Shown: positions 34,936 through 45,863 of the stretch, piece after piece
Layout: every line of letters starts with the position of its first letter
Numbering within the stretch: position 1 is the first letter of the stretch
From: Hyaloperonospora brassicae
Taxonomy: Eukaryota > Oomycota > Peronosporomycetes > Peronosporales > Peronosporaceae
DNA: 64,000 nt
NCBI GenBank assembly: GCA_947650285.1
Contig: CANTFL010001446.1
Location: 609,001-673,000 of the forward strand
Direction: 5' to 3'
Notes under the pieces: generated by a model
Databases searched by the model: none
Told to the model about the DNA's origin: nothing
The model's input: the letters and a program-made list of their open reading frames with translations, nothing else
Made by a program: the position numbers and the translations under genes

Positions 34936-35112
34936 TGTACTACCTCCAAGTACACCCTTCAAACCCATTTCATCATCATGTGCTACCTCCTAGCATACCC
35001 GTCAACCGATATCCTGCGCCACATACAGCCTCCCGGCATGTGCTTACACCGCCTTACAGCCATATGCAACCTCCTTGCATACTTAAACCACACCTAATCT
35101 CCAAATAGGTGT
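34936..35112 (-). ncRNA. Hairpin array with GGAG(G) loops, element B copy
   Basis: Read on the minus strand, five short hairpins occur with GGAG or GGAGG in the loop. They are the counterpart of the array at 58775-58952. TATGCAA-GGAGG-TTGCATA is at 35063-35081 and TGTACTT-GGAGG-TAGTACA at 34936-34954. In the second hairpin B has ACATGCCG where C has ACATACCG, which turns an A-U pair into G-U and keeps pairing; one other change makes a mismatch. The array lies between the end of the coding frame and the 3' LTR. That it acts as RNA is inferred. Confidence 0.55.
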
Positions 35113-35225
35113 CAGGCCCTTGATGCAGCTTCTTCTAATTGCCTCATCTTGAAGCGATTCCGGCTTTCTCGACCACGGTCACATTCTTGCAACATATCCA
35201 CGCAATTTAAATCTGCCTCGTCTAT

Positions 35226-37241
35226 TCATGTCGGATCGCTGGAGCCTTTCCAACACTTCACGACTGGACAGTGTACCCGTCCAACCCGTGGTTTTCGGCC
35301 AGATCGCACGTCTTCTATTCTTTTTACATCTAACTTATCATCCTCTCGACCTCCTTTCCAGCTATCATCCGGCCACAATACTTCATCAAAGCCCAATCGA
35401 TCAATCTCGTATACCGTCAAACAGATTATTGGTCGATCCTGAAACATCTTGACCTGCTTCAACTTCGAAACATGAACCATCGAGAACAACCTGTATGGTT
35501 TACCATCAATATCCAGTCGTACGATACATCCTCGACATTTGACGGCCTCACGAAACGGTCCGTGCCACATATGGGCTAAACTTTGTGCATATTCATCCTT
35601 GAACCGATCGAGATAAAGCCGCAACTCCTCTTCACGACTAATCTGCAGTGGATTACGATCCGCGTTATAGCGGTCGATCCCCACCGTATCAGTCTCTGCG
35701 GTCATCATGGTGGACTGTCCATGCTCTTCACTGTATCCTATATTGGTCTCGTTTATATGATGGTGACTGCACTGTTTTCTGTCATAATTAATATCACTCG
35801 GATTTTCTCTCTTTATCGCCTTTGCCCCCTCCTCGATGTTCAAGTTGGCAAATCGATAGGGTTCCACAGCGTCACAGCTCATAGCCTTGGTGGCATCTAT
35901 CACAGCAGGAGACAGCATTTCACCAATCACTCCAGGTAAGTCATTGCAAGTCCCTGTTGTAGCTGCGTCTCTAAGCTGTCGATTGTCTTGTCCTTGTAAC
36001 ACACCATCTCGAGTCGACATCCCGCCTGACTGACGTCTGGACTCTCCATGCACCGTATCACTATCGTCAGGGTCTCCGTCTTTGGTCGTGCTATCTTCAC
36101 ACAACGATTGTTTCCATCCAATCGACGCTTGATCGATCTCCACCAAACCCTGCGCTGGCGACCTCGCACCCTTGTTTCCCTTCGACAATCTCACGGTCGC
36201 AATCATTTCGAGTCCCTTAACCAGTTGGGAATGTTCTTCTTGCGACTCACCATCCTTGAACCCGATCCCGTCTGCCTGACAGCTGGACCGTTCTTGTAAG
36301 AGATCAGCTACCTCAGACTCGGTGTCTTCGTTCATAATCTCCATCGTAGCGTCAATCTCTTGCTTTGGTTGGTCTTGTATCCACTCAACGCTTTTAATCT
36401 TCTCTTTACTATCCATCGCTGAAGGTATCTTCATACACAGTCGATATCCACTGGTAGGGTGATCGCCGCAGAGAAATCGGCGCCCCCAGTCCAGATCAGC
36501 TAGCAAATTGAGATATAATAACAGACCATTACACTCGTCTTCAGCACCTTCGCGACCCTGATCCACGTGATCTTGATTCGCAATATACCTTTGACCACTA
36601 ACTCGATCTTGATCGATAGAAAACTCAAACGATCCATCGGGTAAATGTGAAATCAATCTGCGATCTTGACAAGTCGAACACGGTGGTTCACCTTCGCGAT
36701 CTTCTCGATCTTCTCGATCTTGATCGACGGAAAACTCAAACGATCCATCATGTGAATGCAGGTCGTTTTCGCCATATCGATCTCCACTTGTAGGGTGATC
36801 ACCGCAGAGAAATCCACGCCCCCTGTCCAGATCAGCCTCGAGATCTTGATTTATACCATACGTTTGGTGACTTTCTCGATCTTGATCGATAGAAAGCTCA
36901 AACGATCCATCGGGTAAATGTGAAATCAATCTGCGATCTTGACAAGTCGAATACGGTGGTTCACCTTCGCGATCTTCTCGATCTTCTCGATCTTGATCGA
37001 CGGAAAACTCAAACGATCCATCATGTGAATGCAGATCATTTCCGCCATATCGATCTCCAATTGTAGGGTGATCACCGCAGAGAAATCCACGCCCCCTGTC
37101 CAGATCAGCTTCGAGATCTTGATTTATACAATACGTTTGATGACTTTCTCGATCTTGATCGACAGAAAGACCAAACGATCCATCAGGTAAATGCGAAATC
37201 ACTTTGCGATCTTGACATGTCCAATGCTGTGGGTCACCCAC
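35226..37241 (-). CDS. Element B repeat protein with Gypsy integrase tail (671 codons)
   Basis: One open frame. The N-terminal third is made of 91-residue tandem repeats (STCQDRRLISHLPDGSFE, then SIDQDRESHQTYGINQDL). The middle is acidic and repeat-derived (EIDATMEIMNEDTESEVADL). The last 150 residues match the C-terminal tail of Peronosporales Gypsy integrases (MWHGPFREAVKCRGCIVRL, YRLFSMVHVSKLK, then DVRSGRKPRVGRVH). There is no RT or integrase catalytic core. It replaces most of pol in this non-autonomous family. The tail is known to bind DNA or chromatin in full integrases; whether this protein does anything is unknown. The frame in element C is broken by one added A. Confidence 0.7.
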   Translation of the reverse strand: MGDPQHWTCQDRKVISHLPDGSFGLSVDQDRESHQTYCINQDLEADLDRGRGFLCGDHPTIGDRYGGNDLHSHDGSFEFSVDQDREDREDREGEPPYSTCQDRRLISHLPDGSFELSIDQDRESHQTYGINQDLEADLDRGRGFLCGDHPTSGDRYGENDLHSHDGSFEFSVDQDREDREDREGEPPCSTCQDRRLISHLPDGSFEFSIDQDRVSGQRYIANQDHVDQGREGAEDECNGLLLYLNLLADLDWGRRFLCGDHPTSGYRLCMKIPSAMDSKEKIKSVEWIQDQPKQEIDATMEIMNEDTESEVADLLQERSSCQADGIGFKDGESQEEHSQLVKGLEMIATVRLSKGNKGARSPAQGLVEIDQASIGWKQSLCEDSTTKDGDPDDSDTVHGESRRQSGGMSTRDGVLQGQDNRQLRDAATTGTCNDLPGVIGEMLSPAVIDATKAMSCDAVEPYRFANLNIEEGAKAIKRENPSDINYDRKQCSHHHINETNIGYSEEHGQSTMMTAETDTVGIDRYNADRNPLQISREEELRLYLDRFKDEYAQSLAHMWHGPFREAVKCRGCIVRLDIDGKPYRLFSMVHVSKLKQVKMFQDRPIICLTVYEIDRLGFDEVLWPDDSWKGGREDDKLDVKRIEDVRSGRKPRVGRVHCPVVKCWKGSSDPT

Positions 37242-37333
37242 ATAACTCGATTCATTGCATAGGAGCGATCACTTTCTCGATCTTGATCAATATGACGTTG
37301 AACCGATCTATCGTGTAAAGGATGAACCACTCT

Positions 37334-37858
37334 TCAATCTCGTTCCGTCAAATACTGTAGATCCTCTTCGCAATCCCGGTCAGCAGAACTCTGAAACGAT
37401 TCATCATGTGACAGTATATCGACGACGGCATTCTCTTCTCCGGACGCAGATTTGATACTTTCTCCTCCCGTTTTAGCACTAGAAATCCGATGAGTAATTA
37501 CTGCCGCTTCCCTCGCCGTTTCCACCGGATCATCGTTTGATCGTGTCATTAACTCTATCGATTTAACATAGTTAGCAGTATTCGCTGGAGATTCGATCCA
37601 TTCATTATCGGGCCACTTCCATTGTTCATCTGTAGTATTTTCATACGCTAAAATTTGACACTCCTTATATCGGCCAGATCCATACGACACGTATCCTTGA
37701 GATCGTGGTGTTGTCTCGCCTATCATCCACATACCGAGCGTGGTATGTGGTGGTAACACGATCTTCTGATCACCAATATTCGTCACCTGCATATATAATA
37801 GCTTACCAGGGACGTATTTTACTGCTGACACCCAATCATATCCTCGAGCGATCCACAA
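37334..37858 (-). CDS. Element B PR-RT linker fragment
   Basis: A 174-codon frame holding the sequence that lies between protease and RT in Peronosporales Gypsy polyproteins as I recall them (YMQVTNIGDQKIVLPPHTT, then GMWMIGETTPRSQGYVSYGS). Here the tryptophan codon upstream is intact (YDWVSA), where element C has a stop. No protease motif precedes it and no RT follows. A serine- and acid-rich end (ESIKSASGEENAVVDILSHD) leads into the repeat region. Confidence 0.65.
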   Translation of the reverse strand: MWIARGYDWVSAVKYVPGKLLYMQVTNIGDQKIVLPPHTTLGMWMIGETTPRSQGYVSYGSGRYKECQILAYENTTDEQWKWPDNEWIESPANTANYVKSIELMTRSNDDPVETAREAAVITHRISSAKTGGESIKSASGEENAVVDILSHDESFQSSADRDCEEDLQYLTERD

Positions 37859-38019
37859 CCTTTAGAACGCTTGACTAATACCGATCTTCACCTCCGTAGA
37901 TTCTCCAACAGGGATATCGATGGGTTGATCAGTAGCTTTTATCTTTTTCACCTTATATTTATGCGGTGAACGTTGTCCTGAGAAGCGAATTGGATTCTCA
38001 TCCTGTTGTTTTCGTGAAA

Positions 38020-38459
38020 TTTAGTATTGTTCATCGACCGATTCTTCGTGTCCACAATATTCGAACAAAAATCCCTCCACCAGCGCCTTCCAATCAAATT
38101 GTATCGATTCGTTCAGTTGGAGATGCCAATATCGGGCTGGAGCGGTGAGCAAATTACCAAACTCCAAACATTTTTCATGCATCGGGTATTGGTTCCCGAG
38201 AAAAAGCCGATCTGACCTTGCCGATCCAGCTCAGAGCCCAATCTTCGTCTTGACCTTTTCCAGAAAACCCTTCCAGGCGTGAGATCACGGACGACCTTGG
38301 TTGTATGCCGATCTTGGCTTGCTCTTCAAAGGTTTCAATCCTGGCCTTGCTGAGCCTGTCCTTTGGAAACGATCCTCCCAATGGTCCCAAAGACATCCGA
38401 CGAACGCTATTGGACCCATCTAACTCGATCTCGGAGTCAGATGAGGCGTAATAAGGCAA
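38020..38459 (-). pseudogene. Element B gag-like capsid fragment (frameshifted)
   Basis: It reads ASSDSEIELDGSNSVRR and DEDWALSWIGKVRSAF, the retrotransposon gag capsid region seen intact in element C at 55053-55562. A frameshift near 38175 breaks it. The downstream part (ARYW-type core) is in other frames, and the stop after Q-Y is the same TAA as in element C. Confidence 0.75.
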
Positions 38460-38549
38460 TCCTTAGGGGTGTTCTTGAGGAGATCCCGAGGGAATGACGG
38501 TCCCGTCTCTAGGAGTGGTGGTCTTGATCACCAGAAGTATCGTGACCTC

Positions 38550-39462
38550 CTAGAACTCGCTTACTGCGTTCTTCACCTGTTCCGAGCTGCATCCCATCAA
38601 TTCATCTTCATCGAAAGAATTAGGGCAGAAGCCCGTGTCATTCAAGATCTGCAAAATCAAATCAATCTCGCCGAGTTTGCTAGTCACGGGCGGTGGGATA
38701 GAGATCGGCTTTCCCCGAGAGCCGATCCACTTAGGCCGTAATATATCAAACACTGGGTCTGTTTTGAGCAGTTTCTTGAAGTGGCTATAATAGCACTGCC
38801 ATTTTGCACGCTCCCACATTTGAGTCACCGACTCCATCTTCGACACCGCGATCTGGGCCATCTCACGATCATATTCTTCTTTGACTACGATCTTCGATCC
38901 GATTGGTTTTCCGATTCGGTGATCTTCGCCATTCGATCCCAGCACTTTCTCCGTCGTCCGTGCCGATCCGGCGGATATCTTGGCCGTCTTCTTCATGTAA
39001 ATGACGGGTGACCTGCTGACGAGGGTATTCGATCCCGGTGCTTTCTTCTTTTTTCGTGCCGATCCAGCCAACGTCTTCCTCTTATTAATGTCAGGTGACC
39101 TGCTGAAGAGGGTATTGAGTTTGGCTTTCGCCGTTTTGGTTTTCACCATTGGATTTTCATCCAGCAGATCGCTCTTTGCAGAGCGATTTGCAGTGGACCC
39201 CGTAAGGGCCCTAGGGGAAAAAAACTCAAGGAGGTATTTGAGGTTTTTCTTCCATATCGATCTCTCGATCTTCCTCTTCCATTTTCATTTCATCAGAACC
39301 CCTCCCAGAACTCGGATGACCTGAGGATCTTGTGCTTCTACGTGTCTGCGTCGATCCCTCTGTCGCTGACACTTCAATCCCAGGTTCTTGCTTGATCTTG
39401 ACATCTTTGTAAGTGGACTCACGGTGAAATTCAGAGGCCTCAGAAGATCCGGGCACGCGCAT
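38550..39462 (-). pseudogene. Element B basic ORF1 (broken)
   Basis: It starts directly after the LTR (MRVPGSSEAS at 39462) and reaches a stop near 39226 after an altered GC-rich stretch. It then resumes at 39149-38550 with the lysine-rich tandem repeat (GSARKKKKAPGSNTLVSRSP) and the conserved end (DDTELMGCSS-type). It corresponds to the intact 299-codon frame of element C. The terminal TAG is at the same place in both copies. Confidence 0.75.
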
Positions 39463-39465
39463 TAT

Positions 39466-41205
39466 TGTGGTGAAGTCGATCCCATAAAATTGCTATAGTG
39501 AGGGTCGATTCCCCACTTGCCCAGACTTGCCGACTCACGGAGGGATTACTCCGATCCGTGCCTTGTTGTATAGCCTTGTGCTCACCTTGTGTACCCGTCG
39601 GTTGGGCTGGCTTGAGCTCTTCGTAATGGCTCTGGGGGATTTCAATATCGCTGAGGGTTTGGGGTTGAGAGTTCGCTTCCGGTGCGGAAATCTTCACACC
39701 ACGAACATGTTTCTGCAATCTTGATCTTGAGTCGCGGCGATCTCTATCTGGAAACGTCGCGATCTCGATCTTGAATCACACCGATCTCGATTTATCCTCG
39801 GGGTCGGGGTCTTTGCTGTGCGTAAATCTTCACTCAGCAAATAATTGTCTTGCGTCGATCTTGCGTTGGGATCGGTCAGATCTGGTCTCGGGATCGGCCA
39901 ATCTTGCCGGAAGTGCGCAATGTGGGCGGATCGGTTGCTTGTTTCGCCAAAATGAAACTTGCCGGTCTGCCCTGTAGATCGCTTCGGTCTTGCTCAGTCT
40001 TGTCTTGAACTCCTTGTCCAGATCTTCTGACCACTTGAGCCGCCTCGCGATCTTGTAACCAAAATCCTTCTCCTTTACCGTTGTTTGCTGCTACCCTAGC
40101 AGTTTGAGTTGAGTTACCTTAACCCCACCTTGGCCAAAAAATACAAGATGAGTACACGAAACACGGCGCGTGCAACGTCTCTTGATCGACGGGAGGCCAA
40201 ATATCCTGCCCGTAAGAGAAGTCTGCGACGTGCTTTATATGTAAAAATGGTAACTGTTTTATTATCCAACCAAATTAATAGCCATCCTATCCTTAAGCCT
40301 ATTCCAAACTGTAGGTCAATCTTCAAGTCGATATCACCTTTAAGCTTGATCGCCCCCTTGAACACGTGTCGAGATTTCGTGACCTGTACTCCAAAGATAG
40401 CGCCAACACTCCCGATATCGTACCTAGACGTCAAAGGGACCAAATTCCGAATACGGTACCAAATACCCAATTTTGGTACCGAAAAGTCCAAAATAGTATC
40501 CAAATGCCGAATATGGCTAATTCCATTTTGCGACGTCAATTTAAACGGCTTTCACTGGCTCTTTGATCTGAACTTTTGGGAAATCACTCATGGACCTTCA
40601 TCAAGCATGTTTATCACGATTCAACAACTCCATCACCGATATATCCATAATCAGCAGGGAACATGACCGATCTGATGTCCAATTCGAGATCGTTGAGGAT
40701 CGTCACAGTACAATCCAGCCATATATGTTCTTCCGTTCATCGTGCGTGCTCCGATACCATCCTCAATGGTTTGTCTGCTTAACAGGACCATCCACAGGTC
40801 TTACAATGGTCTCACGGACTCCCACGAACATCTACACTTCCATATTGGTCTATAATTAACCTAAATCAGTACTTCCTTTGGGAGACCGGTAAAGAGTGTC
40901 ACCGATCTGCAGGATGTTACACCTTCGTCACAAAGTCATATCGCATCTGGTCCCAGATCCTTGTCCCTGATCGCACCATAAAAATCGTTCTATTTGTCGT
41001 CTTGTCCCAGATCGCTCTGTCTCAGGCCGATCCATATCCATCAATCTAGAGACAATTGGACCGGATCGCCGATCCCCGTTAATATCTCTCTCTATCTACT
41101 TATTGGATCGCTAGGTCCCTTGTCATCATTTTCCACCAGTTAGTGACGCCTTAACTGGGTAGTCACCGATCCACGTCCCAAAATTTGATTAGTGACTTTA
41201 CCACA
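39466..41205 (-). repeat. 5' LTR of element B (1740 bp)
   Basis: On the plus strand it begins TGTGGTGAAGTC and ends GACTTTACCACA. It matches 24340-25917 plus 33878-34048 and, in reverse, the LTRs of element C. The LTR is GATC-dense and contains dyads around GGTACC (for example 40455-40485). Confidence 0.95.
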
Positions 41206-41420
41206 TAGGTACTTTGTCAAGAGGAAAAGAAGCAACCAAAACCCTGTTAAAACACCACAATAAACGCCGATGGAAAATAGTACGGCTAGTGCCAGCGTGA
41301 ACTCAAGTAGACCGGTTCCGTACACTGCTGTCTCCTTAGCGACACAGATCATTTAGCTCAAATATCGATGGTATGCACATCAACAACAACAAAATATAGG
41401 AAAATATCAGCAATGGCAAT
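41206..41420 (-). other. Short unique DNA with a hydrophobic reading frame
   Basis: On the minus strand, from ATG 41352 to the border of element B, about 49 codons read like a membrane segment (LLEFTLALAVLFSIGVYCGV, then GFWLLLFLLTKYL). If element B is removed the frame meets TAG at once. It may be the start of a gene cut by the insertion or a chance hydrophobic frame. Confidence 0.2.
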
Positions 41421-42299
41421 TGTGGTAAAGCGCTCACGATATTTTACCGCTGAGTATTGATGTGGGAGCTCTCAGATCGCAGGCGTCAGTTAAGTCCGAA
41501 AGTGGATCTGATTGGAGGAATACTTTCTGAAATTGGTGGCTCACGGTCTCGATCTGAGATCTTGATCTCGATCTGAGCTCTCGACCTCTAGATCTATGAT
41601 ATACCGGTCAGGTGTGGGTCACGCATAAGTTCCAGAGAGAGCGCATTTGGTGTAATCCACATAGTTACAAGGGGACGATTTTTGGGAGAGGGAGACACGT
41701 GGTTTCGAAATTTAGGATACAGATAGGGCTAGCGATGTGCTAGTGGTTTTGGGTTTAATAGGCCAAAATTAAACAGAGTTTAATTTGCTTCTAAGTACAC
41801 GGGTCGACTTTTCTTCCGGGTTGAATTACCGGACACCCGACGTTAAAGGAAGTTGCATACTTAAGTCAAGTGACAACTCTGGATTGTTTGGTCAGCGATT
41901 AAGGAATCTCAACGAAAACTTTAACTGCGATCGGACGCAGCAGACAAGTAAAGGAGAAGGGTGCAATATCGCGAGACGGCTCAAGTGGTCAGAAGGCTCG
42001 CGGATCAAGCGCCTACTTTGGACAAGGCGATCTCGTAGATATCAAGGCGGCTCATGTCTAGCGCCTTCCAAGTATACCCTTTATCGTGTGAAGGTTTCCA
42101 CGCGACAACATCAATCCCCACCACGGTCAAGCAAGCACTCGAGCCCACCTGGAAGAGTTCAACCCGCCCTACCGACGGGTACACAAGGTGAGCAAAGTAT
42201 ACAGTACGGAATCGGAGTACCCCGCCCGTTAGTCGGCTGTCCGGGCTTCAGTGGAGAGCTGGGGTCGACTCATTAAAGAGAGATCACCATTCCACCACA
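41421..42299 (+). repeat. Solo LTR, diverged member of the B/C family
   Basis: It begins TGTGGTAAAG and ends TTCCACCACA, flanked by a perfect 4-bp duplication CAAT (41417-41420 and 42300-42303). It matches element C LTRs in order, for example around GGCTCAAGTGGTCAGAAG and CCGACGGGTACACAAGGTGA, but is shorter (879 bp) and clearly diverged. The 163-codon frame at 41785-42276 lies within it and is not a gene. It formed by recombination between the LTRs of an older element. Confidence 0.9.
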
Positions 42300-42660
42300 C
42301 AATCAACATAACAAATTTTATCCAGTCCGTTGGTCGCTCAGTTATCAGTGACATCTATGAAGCACAATTTATTTCTCTATTTTTCGTATTGCTTTGGCTA
42401 TGGCTACACCCACTGCAATAGCCCGTCCCCCGTAAACTTCGATTGTATATTCAATTGATTGGTCGACGGACTCTGGAGAAGGCGGGAGGGACGACCGTGA
42501 AAGAGAAGAAACCGGAGCAATACCGATGGTTGAGCCGTGATACAGTTAAAGTTACGGCATGCACGTGCAGCGATTGCTGAGAGTGTGCAAGGGCAGTGCC
42601 CTGAGCCATCATCTCGCAACTGAAGACTGCCGCCTTTTAAAAAGCGGAGTGTCCTACTTA
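42300..42660. other. Left flank of the MULE, partly in the tandem duplication
   Basis: Unrecognised DNA to 42556. From 42557 it belongs to the 1653-bp duplicated unit. The last 44 bases match the empty-site repeat at 19861-20050. 42652-42660 is the target duplication TCCTACTTA. Confidence 0.6.
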
Positions 42661-45600
42661 GGGAGAGGCTAAATACACCGGCATTATTGCTAAATACACC
42701 GCGCGCATATCCATTAGACTTAATCTTTATATGACAACCGTGGTGACGCAGTCAAGCCGCTTCAATTCGAATATTACAGGATAAGAGAAGTAGAAATGCA
42801 CCTGTAACATGGTTAGGCCACGAAGATTTAAAAAGAAATATAATTCGGTAATAAATACGCACCGCGTCTACACATTGGATGACATGTCCTAGGTTGAGGA
42901 TAAAGGACCTCTGCAATGGCGTAGGAGGATGCTGACGACGTGGAAATGGTACATGGGACATTGACGTAGAAGGTACGGACTGGAAAGGCTGAACTGAATG
43001 CAGCTGTGTGCCGTGTTGAGGTCCACGCAACACTACAGGTTCGTTACAGAGTGTGAGATGTGACGGCATCTGGGATGTGCTCATGGTAATTAACGCATCG
43101 TCTGCTTGTATTAGCGCAATCATAGCACGAGACGGATACCGGCTATGGTCGTGACCAGGTCTGTGGCAGTGACTGCATTTTCTGCTACCACAATGCCGCT
43201 CAGTAATCTCAAACCCCGACGATTTACGCTCTGTACAGTTTCTGGTGTGCCCGCTTTCGTGACGTCGTTTTCATGATGCGGAAGGGGGCAGGATACCAGA
43301 AACACCTGCATCGGGGCTGTTGTCGTCGTCGAGATTATCCAGACGCCATTGATCTGAAAATTTGCTAATTTCGATGGGCCTTTTTTCGCCGATGTGTTTT
43401 CCGCAGATAATGTGCGCGTATGGGATGACATGAACCCTCACATAGTGTCCGGTACATTCCTTGAGGTTTTCGCGATTGAGCGATAGCATGTACTGTTTCG
43501 CGAGCAGCATCAACGCGTGACGAGAGATCCTGTGATGCAGCTTCAAAAATATCTCGCCAGGTAAGTTTGTGAGTATCTCGACTCTCTCTTTTGCTATCGT
43601 TTCACTAATTATTTTGTATATAATCGATACCTCGGGTAAATCGTCTGTAGAAGTCGAGAAGTGTACCATTTGTGCTGTAGATCCAACTCTTTATATTCTT
43701 GTAGTGTGCTCTTTCAACTCGCGAAGTGACCTTATGTCCAAAATATTGGTATTGGTCGATGCTGAATGATGCCCAATGATGGCGAAGAGGAAACTTATTC
43801 TTGTTGAGGCATGCGATAGTGTTGGAGTCCTGTTTGAAAAGATAAATGTATCAACATAAATGTTGATTCAATGTTAGTAGCGAAAATATATGATTTCACA
43901 CCGCAATCGTAGGTAGCTGCTGCCAAAGCTCCATAAAAGTTTTTTCTGTAGGCGCATGGACAATAGCCTTCCAGTGTGACATGAAGGCTGTTCAGCTCTC
44001 TTCGCCGGCATCCAAAAGATTTTGTCTGCATCGGGTGATAATGTTGTTCACGATGTGAAATCTGCATATAATTATCAATTCGTGAGTCCACCTCCCCGCG
44101 ATTGCGTTGATGAGTCCAAGGTCGCAATCATCACCAAAAATTAAGGATGTCCCGGGATAATCCTGTCGATCTCATTCATCATCCATTCATAATCCACAAA
44201 TGCTTTACCGCATGCACGTGCAGCGATTGCTGAGAGTGTGCAAGGGCAGTGCCCTGAGCCATCATCTCGCAACTGAAGACTGCCGCCTTTTAAAAAGCGG
44301 AGTGTCCTACTTAGGGAGAGGCTAAATACACCGGCATTATTGCTAAATACACCGCGCGCATATCCATTAGACTTAATCTTTATATGACAACCGTGGTGAC
44401 GCAGTCAAGCCGCTTCAATTCGAATATTACAGGATAAGAGAAGTAGAAATGCACCTGTAACATGGTTAGGCCACGAAGATTTAAAAAGAAATATAATTCG
44501 GTAATAAATACGCACCGCGTCTACACATTGGATGACATGTCCTAGGTTGAGGATAAAGGACCTCTGCAATGGCGTAGGAGGATGCTGACGACGTGGAAAT
44601 GGTACATGGGACATTGACGTAGAAGGTACGGACTGGAAAGGCTGAACTGAATGCAGCTGTGTGCCGTGTTGAGGTCCACGCAACACTACAGGTTCGTTAC
44701 AGAGTGTGAGATGTGACGGCATCTGGGATGTGCTCATGGTAATTAACGCATCGTCTGCTTGTATTAGCGCAATCATAGCACGAGACGGATACCGGCTATG
44801 GTCGTGACCAGGTCTGTGGCAGTGACTGCATTTTCTGCTACCACAATGCCGCTCAGTAATCTCAAACCCCGACGATTTACGCTCTGTACAGTTTCTGGTG
44901 TGCCCGCTTTCGTGACGTCGTTTTCAGGATGCGGAAGGGAGCAGGATACCAGAAACACCTGCATCGGGGCTGTTGTCGTCGTCGAGATTATCCAGACGCC
45001 ATTGATCTGAAAATTTGCTAATTTCGATGGGCCTTTTTTCGCCGATGTGTTTTCCGCAGATAATGTGCGCGTATGGGATGACATGAACCCTCACATAGTG
45101 TCCGGTACATTCCTTGAGGTTTTCGCGATTGAGCGATAGCAGGTACTGTTTCGCGAGCAGCATCAACGCGTGACGAGAGATCCTGTGATGCAGCTTCAAA
45201 AATATCTCGCCAGGTAAGTTTGTGAGTATCTCGACTCTCTCTTTTGCTATCGTTTCACTAATTATTTTGTATATAATCGATACCTCGGGTAAATCGTCTG
45301 TAGAAGTCGAGAAGTGTACCATTTGTGCTGTAGATCCAACTCTTTATATTCTTGTAGTGTGCTCTTTCAACTCGCGAAGTGACCTTATGTCCAAAATATT
45401 GGTATTGGTCGATGCTGAATGATGCCCAATGATGGCGAAGAGGAAACTTATTCTTGTTGAGGCATGCGATAGTGTTGGAGTCCTGTTTGAAAAGATAAAT
45501 GTATCAACATAAATGTTGATTCAATGTTAGTAGCGAAAATATATGATTTCACACCGCAATCGTAGGTAGCTGCTGCCAAAGCTCCATAAAAGTTTTTTCT

Positions 45601-45863
45601 GTAGGCGCATGGACAATAGCCTTCCAGTGTGACATGAAGGCTGTTCAGCTCTCTTCGCCGGCATCCAAAAGATTTTGTCTGCATCGGGTGATAATGTTGT
45701 TCACGATGTGAAATCTGCATATAATTATCAATTCGTGAGTCCACCTCCCCGCGATTGCGTTGATGAGTCCAAGGTCGCAATCATCACCAAAAAATTAAGG
45801 ATGTCCCGGGATAATCCTGTCGATCTCATTCATCATCCATTCATAATCCACAAATGCTTTACC
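42557..45863 (+). repeat. 1653-bp tandem duplication
   Basis: Unit 1 runs 42557-44209 and unit 2 44210-45863 (1654 bp; one extra A in an A-run near 45790). I see only three other differences (near 43275, 43287 and 43487 against their partners). Each unit holds about 100 bp of flank, the TCCTACTTA duplication, the left terminal inverted repeat and the C-terminal half of the transposase. The junction shows short shared sequence (TAC-N-G). It is either a recent duplication or an assembly artefact. Confidence 0.93.
42661..42840 (+). repeat. Left terminal inverted repeat of the MULE
   Basis: It pairs with 46881-47059. It contains a short direct repeat, GCTAAATACACCG twice within 40 bp, at each end of the element; such repeats often bind the transposase. 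A second copy sits inside the element at about 44314-44493 because of the tandem duplication. Confidence 0.9.

Larger units (their letters stand above)
24340..41205 (-). mobile_element. Non-autonomous Gypsy element B, interrupted by element D
   Basis: Outer ends are TGTGGTGAAGTC and GACTTTACCACA. Flanking bases TAAG (24336-24339) and TAGG (41206-41209) fit a 4-bp target duplication with one change. Without the 7960-bp insertion of element D the element is about 8.9 kb. On the minus strand it reads: 5' LTR 39466-41205; basic ORF and gag-like frames to 38020; PR-RT linker 37858-37334; repeat-rich frame with integrase tail 37241-35226; hairpin array 35112-34936; 3' LTR. It encodes no protease, RT, RNase H or integrase core. 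It is collinear with element C at 52320-61234. Confidence 0.94.

Noticed and set aside
35226..37241. The 671-codon frame of element B as a host gene
   Set aside because: It lies between LTRs, is repeated in element C and ends with a Gypsy integrase tail, so it belongs to the transposon.
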